Both the position numbers and the translations under genes were made by a program. 35,955 bases of DNA from Ruminococcus sp. (lineage in GTDB: Bacteria; Bacillota; Clostridia; Oscillospirales; Ruminococcaceae): NCBI GenBank assembly GCA_031262625.1, contig JAISHJ010000049.1, positions 1 to 35,955 of the forward strand. Direction: 5' to 3'. The notes under the pieces are model-generated. The model had not been told where the DNA came from. It was given only the letters and a program-made list of their open reading frames with translations, and did not search any database. The stretch's first letter is position 1; each line of letters opens with the position of its first letter. Positions 16,087 to 24,425 of this stretch are shown one piece after another.

Positions 16087-17103
16087 TTACTCCGAATACG
16101 CGATAGTTTCTATCATTTTTTCCGTTAATTTTTCGACTGCTTCCATGTCTGAAATTGCCGCCGCACAGTTTGCGGTGTGAAGATAGCGACATGGGATTGA
16201 AATAGCACAAGTCCTTATCCCACCGGACTTTAAGCTAATCGCAGAAGCATCATTTCCGCCTGCAATAAGAGTTTTTGTCTGCCACTTTATTTTGTTTTCA
16301 TCAGCGGTTTTTTTGCACATTTCAAAGAGATTTTTGTCGTATATAGTGCCGCGATCCATGTAACTTATAACTGCTCCGCCGTCAATTTTTGTGCATTTTT
16401 TATCGTCTTCTACACCGTCAAAATCAGCGGCAGTAGTAGTCTCAATTACAATCGCAAAATCTGCGTTAAGATCAGCCGCTTTTGCACCGCGGCAACCGAT
16501 TTCTTCCTGAACTAAAAATGCGAAAACAACATCAAACGGTAAATCTTTCGTAATTAACGACATCAAAACTGCACAGCCGAAACGGTCGTCAATTGCTTTT
16601 GATGCAATCATTCCGTTGCCGAATTCGATGAAATTTTTCTCAAAATATATACGATCACCGAGTGAAATAATTTCTTTAGTTTCTGCTTTTGATAATGGGC
16701 CTATATCAATCGAAAAGTCATCAAATTTCGCCGGTGCTTTCTGCTCCTCAGCACTCATATTATGGATAGCATTCGCGCCGATTACGCCGTTTCTTCCGTT
16801 AACGACAACACGTCTCCCGAGCACAGAATCAGCGTTCACACCGCCGACAGGTGCGAATTTCAGTGAACCGTCATCGCGTATTGATGTAATGATAAAACTG
16901 ACTTCATCCATGTGTGCAGTTAATGCAATTATTTTGTTGCTTTTCATTTTTGATTTTTTGCGGGCGATTAGATTTCCGAGATTATCTACCGAAATTTCAT
17001 CAGAATGATTTTTGATATTTTCATAGATGAAATCCCGTACTGCGTTTTCATCACCTGAGCCGCCGTAAAGATTACAAAGGCTTTCAAGAAGTTTAATATT
17101 CAT
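16087..17103 (-). CDS. M42 family metallopeptidase (aminopeptidase/glucanase-like), copy 1
   Basis: A 338-aa cytosolic dinuclear-metal aminopeptidase of the M42 family (TET/FrvX/PepA-like). Metal and catalytic residues are visible: His64-x-Asp66 in LTAHMDEV, bridging Asp172 in AIDDRFGC, Glu200-Glu201 in VQEEIGCRGA, an acidic ligand at about 221 (IETTTAAD) and His309 in CRYLHT. Such enzymes trim short peptides, usually as dodecamers. The ATG abuts the stop of the preceding M42 gene (TAGATG), so translation is probably coupled. Substrate cannot be told from sequence. Confidence 0.93.
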   Translation of the reverse strand: MNIKLLESLCNLYGGSGDENAVRDFIYENIKNHSDEISVDNLGNLIARKKSKMKSNKIIALTAHMDEVSFIITSIRDDGSLKFAPVGGVNADSVLGRRVVVNGRNGVIGANAIHNMSAEEQKAPAKFDDFSIDIGPLSKAETKEIISLGDRIYFEKNFIEFGNGMIASKAIDDRFGCAVLMSLITKDLPFDVVFAFLVQEEIGCRGAKAADLNADFAIVIETTTAADFDGVEDDKKCTKIDGGAVISYMDRGTIYDKNLFEMCKKTADENKIKWQTKTLIAGGNDASAISLKSGGIRTCAISIPCRYLHTANCAAAISDMEAVEKLTEKMIETIAYSE

Positions 17104-18099
17104 CTACGACCTCACAAATTCGACTATTAAATCGACTGTTTTTTCAATATCAAAAATGCTGACCGTTTCAGATTGTGTATGCATGAATTTTATCGGAATT
17201 GACAGGGTTGAAGCTTTAACTCCGCCGCGTGAAACCGCGATTACATCAGCGTTTGTGCCGGTTCTTGACGACATGACTTCAATCTGATAAGGTATATTTT
17301 TTTTCTTAGCAATAGTAATTAGTTCTTTCGATAAATCTTTGTCGAGAGAAGCAGAAACGCCGATCATAACGCCGCCTTTTGTTTCACCGCAGTTTGAATT
17401 TTCGCCGTGCGTTTTAGCAAAAGTAACGTCAACTACAAGCGCAATATCAGGGTTAATGTTGAATGAGGAAATAATTGCACCGCGTTCGGTTACTTCCTCG
17501 CAGGAAGAAAAGAGCAAAACGACATTGTATTCGTGTGTAGTTTCAAGTATTTTTTTTCCGGCAGCAATTACTGCAGCTGCTCCTGCACGATTATCAAGTG
17601 CAGATGCTGCGACAACATCACCCTCAAGTTTTGAAAACTTTTCATGGAGTAAAATTCGATCACCGGGTGAAATTATTTTTTCTGTATCAGCTTTTTTCAT
17701 ACCGACATCTATCAAAATGTCTGAGACGGAAAACGGCTTAGTGTCTTTGTCAGACAGGTGCGGCGGTTTTGTACAAATGATACCGGGATAGCGATTTTTT
17801 CCGACATAAACTCTGCTTGCAGGAAGAATTCGCATATCGGTTTTACCGATATTTCCGACACGTAAAAATCCGTTTTCGGTAATTTGCGTAACGATAAAAC
17901 CTATACGATCAATATGCGCGTCGATTAAAACTGTCTTTTTTGCAGGGTCGATTTCGCTTAGAAAAACAACTAAATTTCCGTCAGTTATTGTCGTTTTGCA
18001 CTCGGGGAATTCGTCTGTAATAAGGGCGCAAATATCATTTTCATCACCTGAAACGCCGTCAGCATCAGTTAATTTCTCGAGTAAATTATATAAATCCAT
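17104..18099 (-). CDS. M42 family metallopeptidase, copy 2
   Basis: A 331-aa paralogue of the neighbouring M42 enzyme. Ligands are kept: His62-x-Asp64 (DAHIDRIG), Asp169 (ALDNRAGAAA), Glu201-Glu202 (SSCEEVTERGA), Asp224 (VDVTFAKTHG) and His307 (KFMHTQSE). It differs clearly from copy 1 in sequence, so it is not a recent duplicate; the two could form mixed assemblies or have different specificities (inference). Its ATG follows the murD stop with no gap (TAAATG). Confidence 0.92.
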   Translation of the reverse strand: MDLYNLLEKLTDADGVSGDENDICALITDEFPECKTTITDGNLVVFLSEIDPAKKTVLIDAHIDRIGFIVTQITENGFLRVGNIGKTDMRILPASRVYVGKNRYPGIICTKPPHLSDKDTKPFSVSDILIDVGMKKADTEKIISPGDRILLHEKFSKLEGDVVAASALDNRAGAAAVIAAGKKILETTHEYNVVLLFSSCEEVTERGAIISSFNINPDIALVVDVTFAKTHGENSNCGETKGGVMIGVSASLDKDLSKELITIAKKKNIPYQIEVMSSRTGTNADVIAVSRGGVKASTLSIPIKFMHTQSETVSIFDIEKTVDLIVEFVRS

Positions 18100-19467
18100 T
18101 TATTTCAGAGCATTTACAATATTCTTAAAATGCTTTCCTCTTTCCTCGAAATTTTTGTAAAGATCAAAGCTTGCAGATGCCGGTGAAAGCGAAATTATAT
18201 CGCCGGAAACTGCGTTTTTTCGAGCTGTTTTTACTGCTTCTTCAAGGTTTTCTGTACGTAAAATTTTAATATTTTCTGCGTTATAATAATCCGAATTTTT
18301 AACGGCATTTTCGATTTTTTCAGCCGTAGCGCCCAATGTCACAAGGCATTTTACGTATTTGTTAACAGGTTCTCCAAGCGGTTCATACGGTATTTTTTTA
18401 TCATATCCGCCGCTGATAATAATTATCTTGCGACCAAATGCTTTCAGACCCGCTATAACTCTTGTCGGAGATGTCGCAATACTGTCGTTATAATATTTTA
18501 CACCATCAATTTCCCGGACAAATTCAATCCGATGTTCAACGCCGTTAAAAGTTTTTGCAACTTCGCAGACCGATTTTGGGGAGACAAAATCAAATGTTGC
18601 TGCAATTGCTGCAAGATAGTTTTCAACGTTGTGAATACCGCGGATTTTAATATCTTCCATATGAAGATATTCCACAATTTCGCCGTTATTATTATAACAC
18701 AAAATCCCGTCTTCACGCAAAAATGCACCGAACGGCATGGGCTTTTCTTTAATCGAAAACTTTATCAATTTGCCGCGAATTTCTTCTGAAAATCTGTTTA
18801 CAATTTCGTTATCTGCGGATAAAATTGTGCGCGAAAATGCATCCTGATGGAGAAAAATCTGCTTTTTGCAGTCGATATATTCGCCCATTTCACCATGAAC
18901 ATCGAGATGATTAGGTGTTATATTTGTGATTACTGTAGTGTCAAATGGTGTGCGCATTGACATTAATTGAAAGCTTGAAAGTTCCGCAACGACATTATCT
19001 GTATCGCGAATGTCATCGATTATCGGCAGAAGTGCTCTCCCTAAATTTCCGCCGAGATGAACTTTTTTGTTTTCAGTTTCGAGTATTTTTGCGATTATAT
19101 TTGTAGTAGTTGTTTTGCCGTCAGAACCTGTCACAGCAAAGGTTTGCGCTCTGTTAAGCTTAAAGAAAACTTCAAGTTCTGACGTTACTGTCTTTCCATT
19201 ATCGCGTGCTTTTTTGAGCGCAGGATGATTAAAATACATCCCGGGAGTTCTGAAAATAATATCGTAATTTTCAAGAGAATCAAGATAATTTTCGCCGATG
19301 GAAAGTTTCGCACCAAGTTTTATATATTCTGAAAAATCGTCAGGATTTGATCTTTTATCAAAAATAGTAATGTCGTAACCGATAGATAAAAATTTTTTTA
19401 TCAAATCATGATGACTCACGCCTGTACCGATAATTGCGATTTTTTTGTCTGTTAAAAACTCGAACAT
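18100..19467 (-). CDS. murD: UDP-N-acetylmuramoyl-L-alanine--D-glutamate ligase
   Basis: Cytoplasmic Mur ligase adding D-Glu to UDP-MurNAc-L-Ala in peptidoglycan synthesis. 455 aa, normal length. N-terminal Rossmann-like domain (KIAIIGTGVSHHDLI), ATP loop AVTGSDGKTTTTN (111-123), then NITPNHLDVHGEMGEYIDCK, and a C-terminal domain with YYNDSIATSPTRVIAGLKAF and IIISGGYDKK, all diagnostic of MurD. It heads a minus-strand run with two M42 peptidases and a GNAT protein, away from the usual mra/mur cluster. AAAGG lies upstream of the ATG. It diverges from the SpoVB-like gene. Confidence 0.96.
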   Translation of the reverse strand: MFEFLTDKKIAIIGTGVSHHDLIKKFLSIGYDITIFDKRSNPDDFSEYIKLGAKLSIGENYLDSLENYDIIFRTPGMYFNHPALKKARDNGKTVTSELEVFFKLNRAQTFAVTGSDGKTTTTNIIAKILETENKKVHLGGNLGRALLPIIDDIRDTDNVVAELSSFQLMSMRTPFDTTVITNITPNHLDVHGEMGEYIDCKKQIFLHQDAFSRTILSADNEIVNRFSEEIRGKLIKFSIKEKPMPFGAFLREDGILCYNNNGEIVEYLHMEDIKIRGIHNVENYLAAIAATFDFVSPKSVCEVAKTFNGVEHRIEFVREIDGVKYYNDSIATSPTRVIAGLKAFGRKIIIISGGYDKKIPYEPLGEPVNKYVKCLVTLGATAEKIENAVKNSDYYNAENIKILRTENLEEAVKTARKNAVSGDIISLSPASASFDLYKNFEERGKHFKNIVNALK

Positions 19468-19548
19468 ATTTATGTTGCCTTTCGTTATTTTTATGTTTAA
19501 TAGAATATTTTATGAATTTATTGAGTAAAATTATGCGGAGGAAAATTT
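19468..19548. promoter_or_regulatory. divergent promoter region between murD and the SpoVB-like gene
   Basis: An 80-base AT-rich region between divergent genes must hold both promoters. On the plus strand TAGAAT (19501-19506) is a possible -10, but its best -35 (TTGCCT, 19475-19480) is 20 bases away, too far for a good match. I see no clear consensus pair on the minus strand. GGAGG (19537-19541) is the flippase ribosome-binding site. Confidence 0.35.
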
Positions 19549-21102
19549 ATGTTCGGAATCAAGAAAACAGGAATTGCAATCGACACTGTAAAACTTTCGA
19601 CAATTTCATTTGTACTAAACGGGCTCGGACTGCTATTAAATATATTGCTGACAAACACGCTGGGGACGGCTGCTGTAGGCGTAATGACGCTTATAACTAC
19701 CGTTTTCGGATTTATAATTGTGCTCGCAAACGGAAATATTTTTGTATCAACCGAACGTTTTGTATCAGAAGAAATCGGAGCAGGAAATCGAAATTTTAAG
19801 TCAATAATGCGATTTTCGCTGACATTTTCGCTTGTTTTATCAGGAACTTTCACACTCTTTTCGCTGTTTTTTGCAGAAAAACTTGCGGTAATATCAGGAG
19901 ATGCGAATATCGAAACTGCAATCCGAATAATGGCTTTGTCGCTTCCTCCGGCAGGTGTCGGCTCGTGTATAAAAGGATTTTTTCATGCAAAAAGGCAGGT
20001 GAAATTTCCTCTAATCGGTGACGTTTTTGAGTTTTCATGCCGTTACGTAATATTGATGTTCGGCATAATTGTGTTCATTCCAAACGGCGTGAGTATTTAC
20101 CTTTTAATTTCAATTGCGATGCTTATAGCAGAAGTTTCAAGCTGTGTTTTTTATATTTTTAATTACGTAAGTGAATATAAAATTTTCTCAAAACTCCCGG
20201 AAAACAATAAGCGTATAATTACCGTCAAAACCTATATGAAACTGAATTTACCGATAATTCTTTCCGGCTATGTGACTATGACAATGTCAGCGCTTAATGA
20301 CGTTTTAGTTCCGGTTGCGCTTCTTGATTATCATGAAAATGCCGAAAAAGCAATGTCGGAATACGGTCTTTTTGAGTCGATAATTATCCCTGTAATTTTT
20401 TATCCGAGTTTCATTTTAACGAGTCTCCAAACGCTTATTATCCCCGAAATTGCACGAGCAAATTCCGCCGAAAATCATTTTCGTGTCAACTATTTAATTG
20501 ATAAACTTTTTCGCAAAACTCTTACGTTTGCTTTATTCGTTTCCGCAGTACTATTAACAGAAGGAGCAGAACTCGGCGAACTGCTATGCCCATCAGATAA
20601 TCTTGCAGCAAAAACGCTGCGGTTGATGTTCTTTGCGATACCGTTTATCTACATGGAAATCATACTCGAAGGGATTTTACGGGGTCTCGGAAAGCAGGGA
20701 TTTTCCACCGTAAATTCGCTTTTTGAGTATGTAATCCGCATCGGAACGGTCATAATTGCAACGCGATTTTTAGGATTTTACGGCGTTTTACTGTCATATT
20801 ATTTGAGCAATATATTATCAAATATCGTACGTGTGATTAAGGTTTGCAGTACTGTTAAACTGAAATTCAACACGCTTGAATACATAATTAAACCTATTTT
20901 AGCGAGTTCATTTTGCGTACTGACTGCAAAGGCTTTATCGTCGATAATATTTAGCGGAAAGATTTTTTCTGTTGCAGGATTTCTTCTTACAGCGAGTATT
21001 TTATACCTAATTATAATTGAAATTTCGGACAGATATTTCTATACAGAATTTAAATTTTCAGAACGTAATCAGGAAATTTTACTTAAGAGTACAACTGCAT
21101 GA
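19549..21102 (+). CDS. SpoVB-like MOP/MVF-family lipid flippase (oligosaccharide exporter)
   Basis: A 517-aa integral membrane protein with about 14 hydrophobic segments across its length, typical of the MOP superfamily (SpoVB, MurJ-like, Wzx). The N-terminal helix pair with LLLNILLTNTLGTAAVGVMT, the charged turn STERFVSEEIGAGN and the PPAGVGSCIKGFFHAKRQV loop resemble stage V sporulation protein B. Members move lipid-linked sugars, such as peptidoglycan precursors, across the membrane, which suits the divergent murD. It could equally serve cortex synthesis or another polysaccharide. GCGGAGG precedes the ATG. Its last 34 bases overlap the convergent ispF. Confidence 0.85.
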   Translation: MFGIKKTGIAIDTVKLSTISFVLNGLGLLLNILLTNTLGTAAVGVMTLITTVFGFIIVLANGNIFVSTERFVSEEIGAGNRNFKSIMRFSLTFSLVLSGTFTLFSLFFAEKLAVISGDANIETAIRIMALSLPPAGVGSCIKGFFHAKRQVKFPLIGDVFEFSCRYVILMFGIIVFIPNGVSIYLLISIAMLIAEVSSCVFYIFNYVSEYKIFSKLPENNKRIITVKTYMKLNLPIILSGYVTMTMSALNDVLVPVALLDYHENAEKAMSEYGLFESIIIPVIFYPSFILTSLQTLIIPEIARANSAENHFRVNYLIDKLFRKTLTFALFVSAVLLTEGAELGELLCPSDNLAAKTLRLMFFAIPFIYMEIILEGILRGLGKQGFSTVNSLFEYVIRIGTVIIATRFLGFYGVLLSYYLSNILSNIVRVIKVCSTVKLKFNTLEYIIKPILASSFCVLTAKALSSIIFSGKIFSVAGFLLTASILYLIIIEISDRYFYTEFKFSERNQEILLKSTTA

Positions 21103-21560
21103 GAAGCTATACCTTTATCTTTATTGTCACCGAATCCTGATACGCCTAAACCCTCTTCAGTAGTGGCTTTAACACTAATTTGCGATACGTCGCATTTGAG
21201 TGAATGCGCTAAATTTTTTCGTATTTCATCAATAAATTTTGCGAGTTTAGGTTGCTCTGCAATGACAGTGCTGTCGATATTTCCAATTCTATAACCCTTT
21301 TCGTGCATTATATCTGCTGTCTGTTTGAGGAGAAATAAGCTTGAAATATCTTTATATTTTTCGTCGTTGTCGGGGAAATGCTTTCCTATATCACCGAGAG
21401 CAAGTGCGCCTAAAATTGCATCAATAATAGCGTGTGTAAGAACGTCCGCATCGGAATGACCGAGCAAACCTTTTTCAAAAGGGATTTCTACTCCGCCTAA
21501 AATGAGTTTCCTGCCGTCACAAAGCCTGTGTACATCGTAACCATGCCCGATTCTAAACAT
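21069..21560 (-). CDS. ispF: 2-C-methyl-D-erythritol 2,4-cyclodiphosphate synthase
   Basis: Fifth step of the MEP isoprenoid pathway; a trimeric zinc enzyme. 163 aa. Metal ligands Asp9 and His11 in GHGYDVHRL and His43 in DVLTHAI; also LLGHSDADV and a C-terminal KATTEEGLGVSGFGDNKDKG, all diagnostic. The start is one of two adjacent ATGs (21563 or 21560); the second lies 6 bases after GGAGG and is preferred. It overlaps the end of ispD by 8 bases, so translation is likely coupled, and its 3' end overlaps the convergent flippase gene. Confidence 0.96.
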   Translation of the reverse strand: MFRIGHGYDVHRLCDGRKLILGGVEIPFEKGLLGHSDADVLTHAIIDAILGALALGDIGKHFPDNDEKYKDISSLFLLKQTADIMHEKGYRIGNIDSTVIAEQPKLAKFIDEIRKNLAHSLKCDVSQISVKATTEEGLGVSGFGDNKDKGIASHAVVLLSKIS

Positions 21561-22233
21561 CATTTTCCTCCGCAAAAACATTCGCTATTAAAATGTCTTC
21601 CGGTGTAGTGATTTTTATATTTTTGTAGTCGGAAGGCGTAATATGCACCTTTATTCCGACTGCTTCAACCATTGAAGCATCATCCGTAAATTCAAGATTG
21701 TGGTCTACCGCGAATTGTACGCCGCGTACGAAATATTCGCGATTAAATATTTGCGGCGTTTGAACTGCGAAAAGTTTACGCCTGTCGGGAGTATCAAGTA
21801 TCATTCCGTCATCTGCGATTTTTATCGTATCCTTAACATTTACGCCCAAAACGCTAGCGCCGAAAATATTAGTATCTTTTATACAAGCCCTGATAAATTC
21901 AGGGTTTGTAAATGGCCGTGCACCATCGGAAACGGCAATTTGCCGCGAACTTTTATTGCAGTAATTATACGCTTTGCATACAGATTCTGTACGATTTTCA
22001 CCGCCGGGAATAACTTTTACCGGCTTTTTTATTTCGTATTTTTCTAAGATTTTTTCATATTCGTCAATAGAATTTTTCGGAGCGGCGATAATTATTTCGT
22101 CAACTTCTTTAATGCAATCGAGATTTTTTATAGCACGAATAAATATCGGAATTCCTTTAATCATATACATCTGCTTGTCAAAACCAAGTCTTGATGAACT
22201 GCCGCCGCAAGCTAAAATAACCGATACGCTCAT
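21553..22233 (-). CDS. ispD: 2-C-methyl-D-erythritol 4-phosphate cytidylyltransferase
   Basis: Third step of the MEP isoprenoid pathway, forming CDP-methylerythritol. 226 aa. The CTP-binding N-terminus is VILACGGSSSRLGFDKQMYM, a variant of the usual AAGxGxRMG...KQ loop. The DGARPF and AVQTPQIFNREYF motifs and the C-terminal KITTPEDILIAN are diagnostic. It follows pheA after 2 bases and overlaps ispF, giving a pheA-ispD-ispF run. GGGAG lies about 11 bases before the ATG. Confidence 0.95.
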   Translation of the reverse strand: MSVSVILACGGSSSRLGFDKQMYMIKGIPIFIRAIKNLDCIKEVDEIIIAAPKNSIDEYEKILEKYEIKKPVKVIPGGENRTESVCKAYNYCNKSSRQIAVSDGARPFTNPEFIRACIKDTNIFGASVLGVNVKDTIKIADDGMILDTPDRRKLFAVQTPQIFNREYFVRGVQFAVDHNLEFTDDASMVEAVGIKVHITPSDYKNIKITTPEDILIANVFAEENDV

Positions 22234-22235
22234 AC

Positions 22236-23348
22236 TTAAAGTATCTCCCTAAAACTGCCTAAGAACCTGAAATATTCGAGGTTTTCGCGGAGGTCGTCAA
22301 GAAGCGCAAGCACATTTGGATCGGAATATGATCCGGCGAAATCGAGGTAAAAAATCACTTGAAAATCGCTTCCGGCAACCGCTTTATTTTCAATTTTCAC
22401 AAGGTTTAAACCCGATACCGCGAACTTTGTAAGCAATCTATAAAGCGAGGCTTTCGTATGCGGAATCGAAAGCAAAACTGAAATTGTGTCGGCATCGGCT
22501 ATCTCCGTAAATGTTTTTGAAAAGCAGATAAAACGTGTGTAATTCGGGCTTGCGTTGGCTGCGTCATGCTTAACTATTTCAAGTCCATACAGTTTTGCAC
22601 AGCTTTCAGAGCAGATGCAGGCGATATTGTTATCGTCGGAAGAAGCTACGTATTTTGCGGCAAGCGCAGTGTTCGCGAAAGCTAATGCTTCAAGCGAATT
22701 TTCGGCGATATAGTCGGAACATTGCGAAAGAGCTTCCTGCTTTGAATATACGCGGGTGATTTTTGTAAATCCCGGCTTTGCGGCTATGCAGTGAGAAGCG
22801 TTAACACGGATAATTGCGTTAATGTAAAGCTTGCTTTTCGCCAAAATATCGTAAGTTTCGCTGATAACGCCGCAGGTCGAATTTTGGAGCGGTAATAGTC
22901 CGCAGTCAACCTTCCCATCTGTTACCGCATCAATTACTTCTGAAAATTGCTCAAAATATACCGTCTGCGAACTTGGAAAAAGTTTTCTCGCTGCGTCGGT
23001 AGAATATGCGCCTTCAACACCCTGACAAGCGATTATTTTTTTATCTTTCGGGATGAATTTCAAAACCGGAGTAATATTTTTTTCGTTGAATAAACGCCTA
23101 TTTTGTATCGCTTTACTTACATCCATGAGGTCTAAAAAGAGTGTCTCAGAAGCATTTTCAAGTCCTTTTGGAGAATTGTCGCGAACACGGTTCACGATTT
23201 TTTCTTCTCGGTCAGATTGAAAGACCGGAAGAGAATTTGCGCGCTTATATTCAGCAATATCAGCCACAAGCGCCATTCGCTCCGTAAACAAATCCAATAT
23301 CTTTCCGTCGATACTATCAATTTTTTCGCGTAAATTTTGTAAATCCAT
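22236..23348 (-). CDS. pheA: bifunctional chorismate mutase / prephenate dehydratase
   Basis: Converts chorismate to phenylpyruvate in phenylalanine synthesis. 370 aa. Residues 1-90 are an AroQ-type mutase with Arg7, Arg24, Lys35, Arg47 and Glu48 in place. Residues about 110-285 form the dehydratase domain, with the PLQNSTCGVISETYD and NYTRFI motifs. An ACT domain ends the protein. The ATG at 23348 is chosen because AGGTG precedes it and MDLQNLREKIDSID is the usual N-terminus. The regulatory ACT motifs are altered: the GALV position reads ASLY and ESRP reads ENKA. Feedback control by Phe may therefore differ (inference). Confidence 0.94.
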   Translation of the reverse strand: MDLQNLREKIDSIDGKILDLFTERMALVADIAEYKRANSLPVFQSDREEKIVNRVRDNSPKGLENASETLFLDLMDVSKAIQNRRLFNEKNITPVLKFIPKDKKIIACQGVEGAYSTDAARKLFPSSQTVYFEQFSEVIDAVTDGKVDCGLLPLQNSTCGVISETYDILAKSKLYINAIIRVNASHCIAAKPGFTKITRVYSKQEALSQCSDYIAENSLEALAFANTALAAKYVASSDDNNIACICSESCAKLYGLEIVKHDAANASPNYTRFICFSKTFTEIADADTISVLLSIPHTKASLYRLLTKFAVSGLNLVKIENKAVAGSDFQVIFYLDFAGSYSDPNVLALLDDLRENLEYFRFLGSFREIL

Positions 23349-23366
23349 AAAGCACCTATTTGCAAA

Positions 23367-23398
23367 CAAGGGCAATCCCCCGGGAGGAATTACCCTTG
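23367..23398 (-). terminator. hairpin between tsf and pheA
   Basis: CAAGGGTAATTCCTCCC pairs with GGGGGATTGCCCTTG on the minus strand (about 14 bp with mismatches). It is followed by only TTTGCAAAT, a poor U-tract. It lies 20 bases after tsf and 18 bases before the pheA start, with no room for a promoter, so it probably lowers rather than abolishes read-through into pheA. Confidence 0.6.
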
Positions 23399-23418
23399 CT
23401 ATAAAATCTTAGTTTTTC

Positions 23419-24339
23419 TTAGTTGCCTTTAGCAAGCTGTGCAACTTCTTCGGCGAAATTGTCGGATTTTTTCTCTAAGCCTTCGCCTTTTTGGTAACGT
23501 ACATACTCGGAAACTTCAATCGAACCGCCGCATTCCTTCGCAACACCCGCGATATATTGCGCAACAGTGAGTTTGTCTTCCTTAACGTACGCTTGGTTAA
23601 GAAGGCAGTTTTCGGTGTAAAATTTCTTGATTTTACCCTCTGCAATCTTAGCTTTAACCTGCTCGGGTTTATTCTTATTTTTCTCGTCTTCTTCAAGCTG
23701 TTTGAGAGCAATTTCCTTCTCGGTTTCGATAACATCAGCGGGAACGGATGCGTTGTCAAGATATTTCGCATTCATTGCGGCAATCTGCATTGCAACATTC
23801 TTCGCACATTCGTTAAGAGTAGGATTTGCAGGGTCAATGTCGGTTTTCAGATTAACCATAACTGCGATTTCGCCGCCGTTGTGTATATACGAACCAAGCA
23901 CGCCCTTCATGATTTGGAAGCGTCTAACCTTGAGATTCTCGCGGATTTTAAGGAAAAGTTCATCAAGAGCTTCCTTAACGGTTCCGCTTGTTCCGAGCAT
24001 AGGAGCAGCAAGAAGCGCATCCATGTCAGCCGGCTCTGCTTCATATGCAGACTTAGCAGCATTCTGAACGAATTCAATAAAGCTTTCGTTTTTCGCAACA
24101 AAATCTGTCTCGGAATTTACTTCGATAACGACACCTTTACCGTTAGCGATATAGCAGGCTACAAGCCCCTCTGCAGCGGCTCTGCCGGATTTCTTTTCTT
24201 GATTTGCCTTACCCTTTTCGCGGAGTATTTTCTGCGCTTCGCCAATGTCGCCGTTCGCTTCGTCAAGTGCTTTTTTGCAGTCCATCATACCTGCGCTGGT
24301 AAGGTTCATCAGTTCTTTTATATCTTTTGTGTTAGCCAT
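23419..24339 (-). CDS. tsf: translation elongation factor Ts
   Basis: Exchanges GDP for GTP on EF-Tu. 306 aa. The N-terminal UBA-like domain has the signature LMNLTSAGMMDCKKALDEAN (residues 10-29), followed by the core with VIEVNSETDFVAKNESF. The long coiled-coil insertion (ETEKEIALKQLEEDEKN) and C-terminal module are normal. The ATG at 24339 is the only possible start (the frame closes five codons upstream), yet no ribosome-binding site lies just before it. The AAGGAGG at 24412-24418 is 72 bases away, beyond a hairpin. Confidence 0.96.
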   Translation of the reverse strand: MANTKDIKELMNLTSAGMMDCKKALDEANGDIGEAQKILREKGKANQEKKSGRAAAEGLVACYIANGKGVVIEVNSETDFVAKNESFIEFVQNAAKSAYEAEPADMDALLAAPMLGTSGTVKEALDELFLKIRENLKVRRFQIMKGVLGSYIHNGGEIAVMVNLKTDIDPANPTLNECAKNVAMQIAAMNAKYLDNASVPADVIETEKEIALKQLEEDEKNKNKPEQVKAKIAEGKIKKFYTENCLLNQAYVKEDKLTVAQYIAGVAKECGGSIEVSEYVRYQKGEGLEKKSDNFAEEVAQLAKGN

Positions 24340-24344
24340 ATCAG

Positions 24345-24400
24345 AATACTGAATTCAGAGTAAAGATTACAGAGAACAACCGTCCCCCTATCTGTAACTC
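24345..24400 (-). repeat. REP-like hairpin element between the tsf ribosome-binding site and start codon
   Basis: GTTACAGA (24398-24391) pairs with TCTGTAAT (24373-24366) around a 17-base loop containing GGGGGACGG. It is followed by a perfect 10-bp palindrome CTGAATTCAG (24349-24358). GGGGACGG-type hairpins resemble REP elements mobilised by RAYT transposases in many bacteria; that link is from memory and is inference. The element occupies the space where tsf would be expected to begin, 7-8 bases after AAGGAGG. Confidence 0.5.
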
Positions 24401-24425
24401 CGATTCGTATACCTCCTTGAAATTT

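Noticed and set aside
16082..16210. 43-residue N-terminal extension of the tandem GNAT protein
   Set aside because: It overlaps the M42 gene in another frame, while the ATG at 16081 has a good ribosome-binding site and a sensible N-terminus.
23491..24363. 290-codon plus-strand open frame antisense to tsf
   Set aside because: The tsf product is unmistakable; the antisense frame is Cys/Phe-rich, has no motif or ribosome-binding site, and is a codon-bias shadow.
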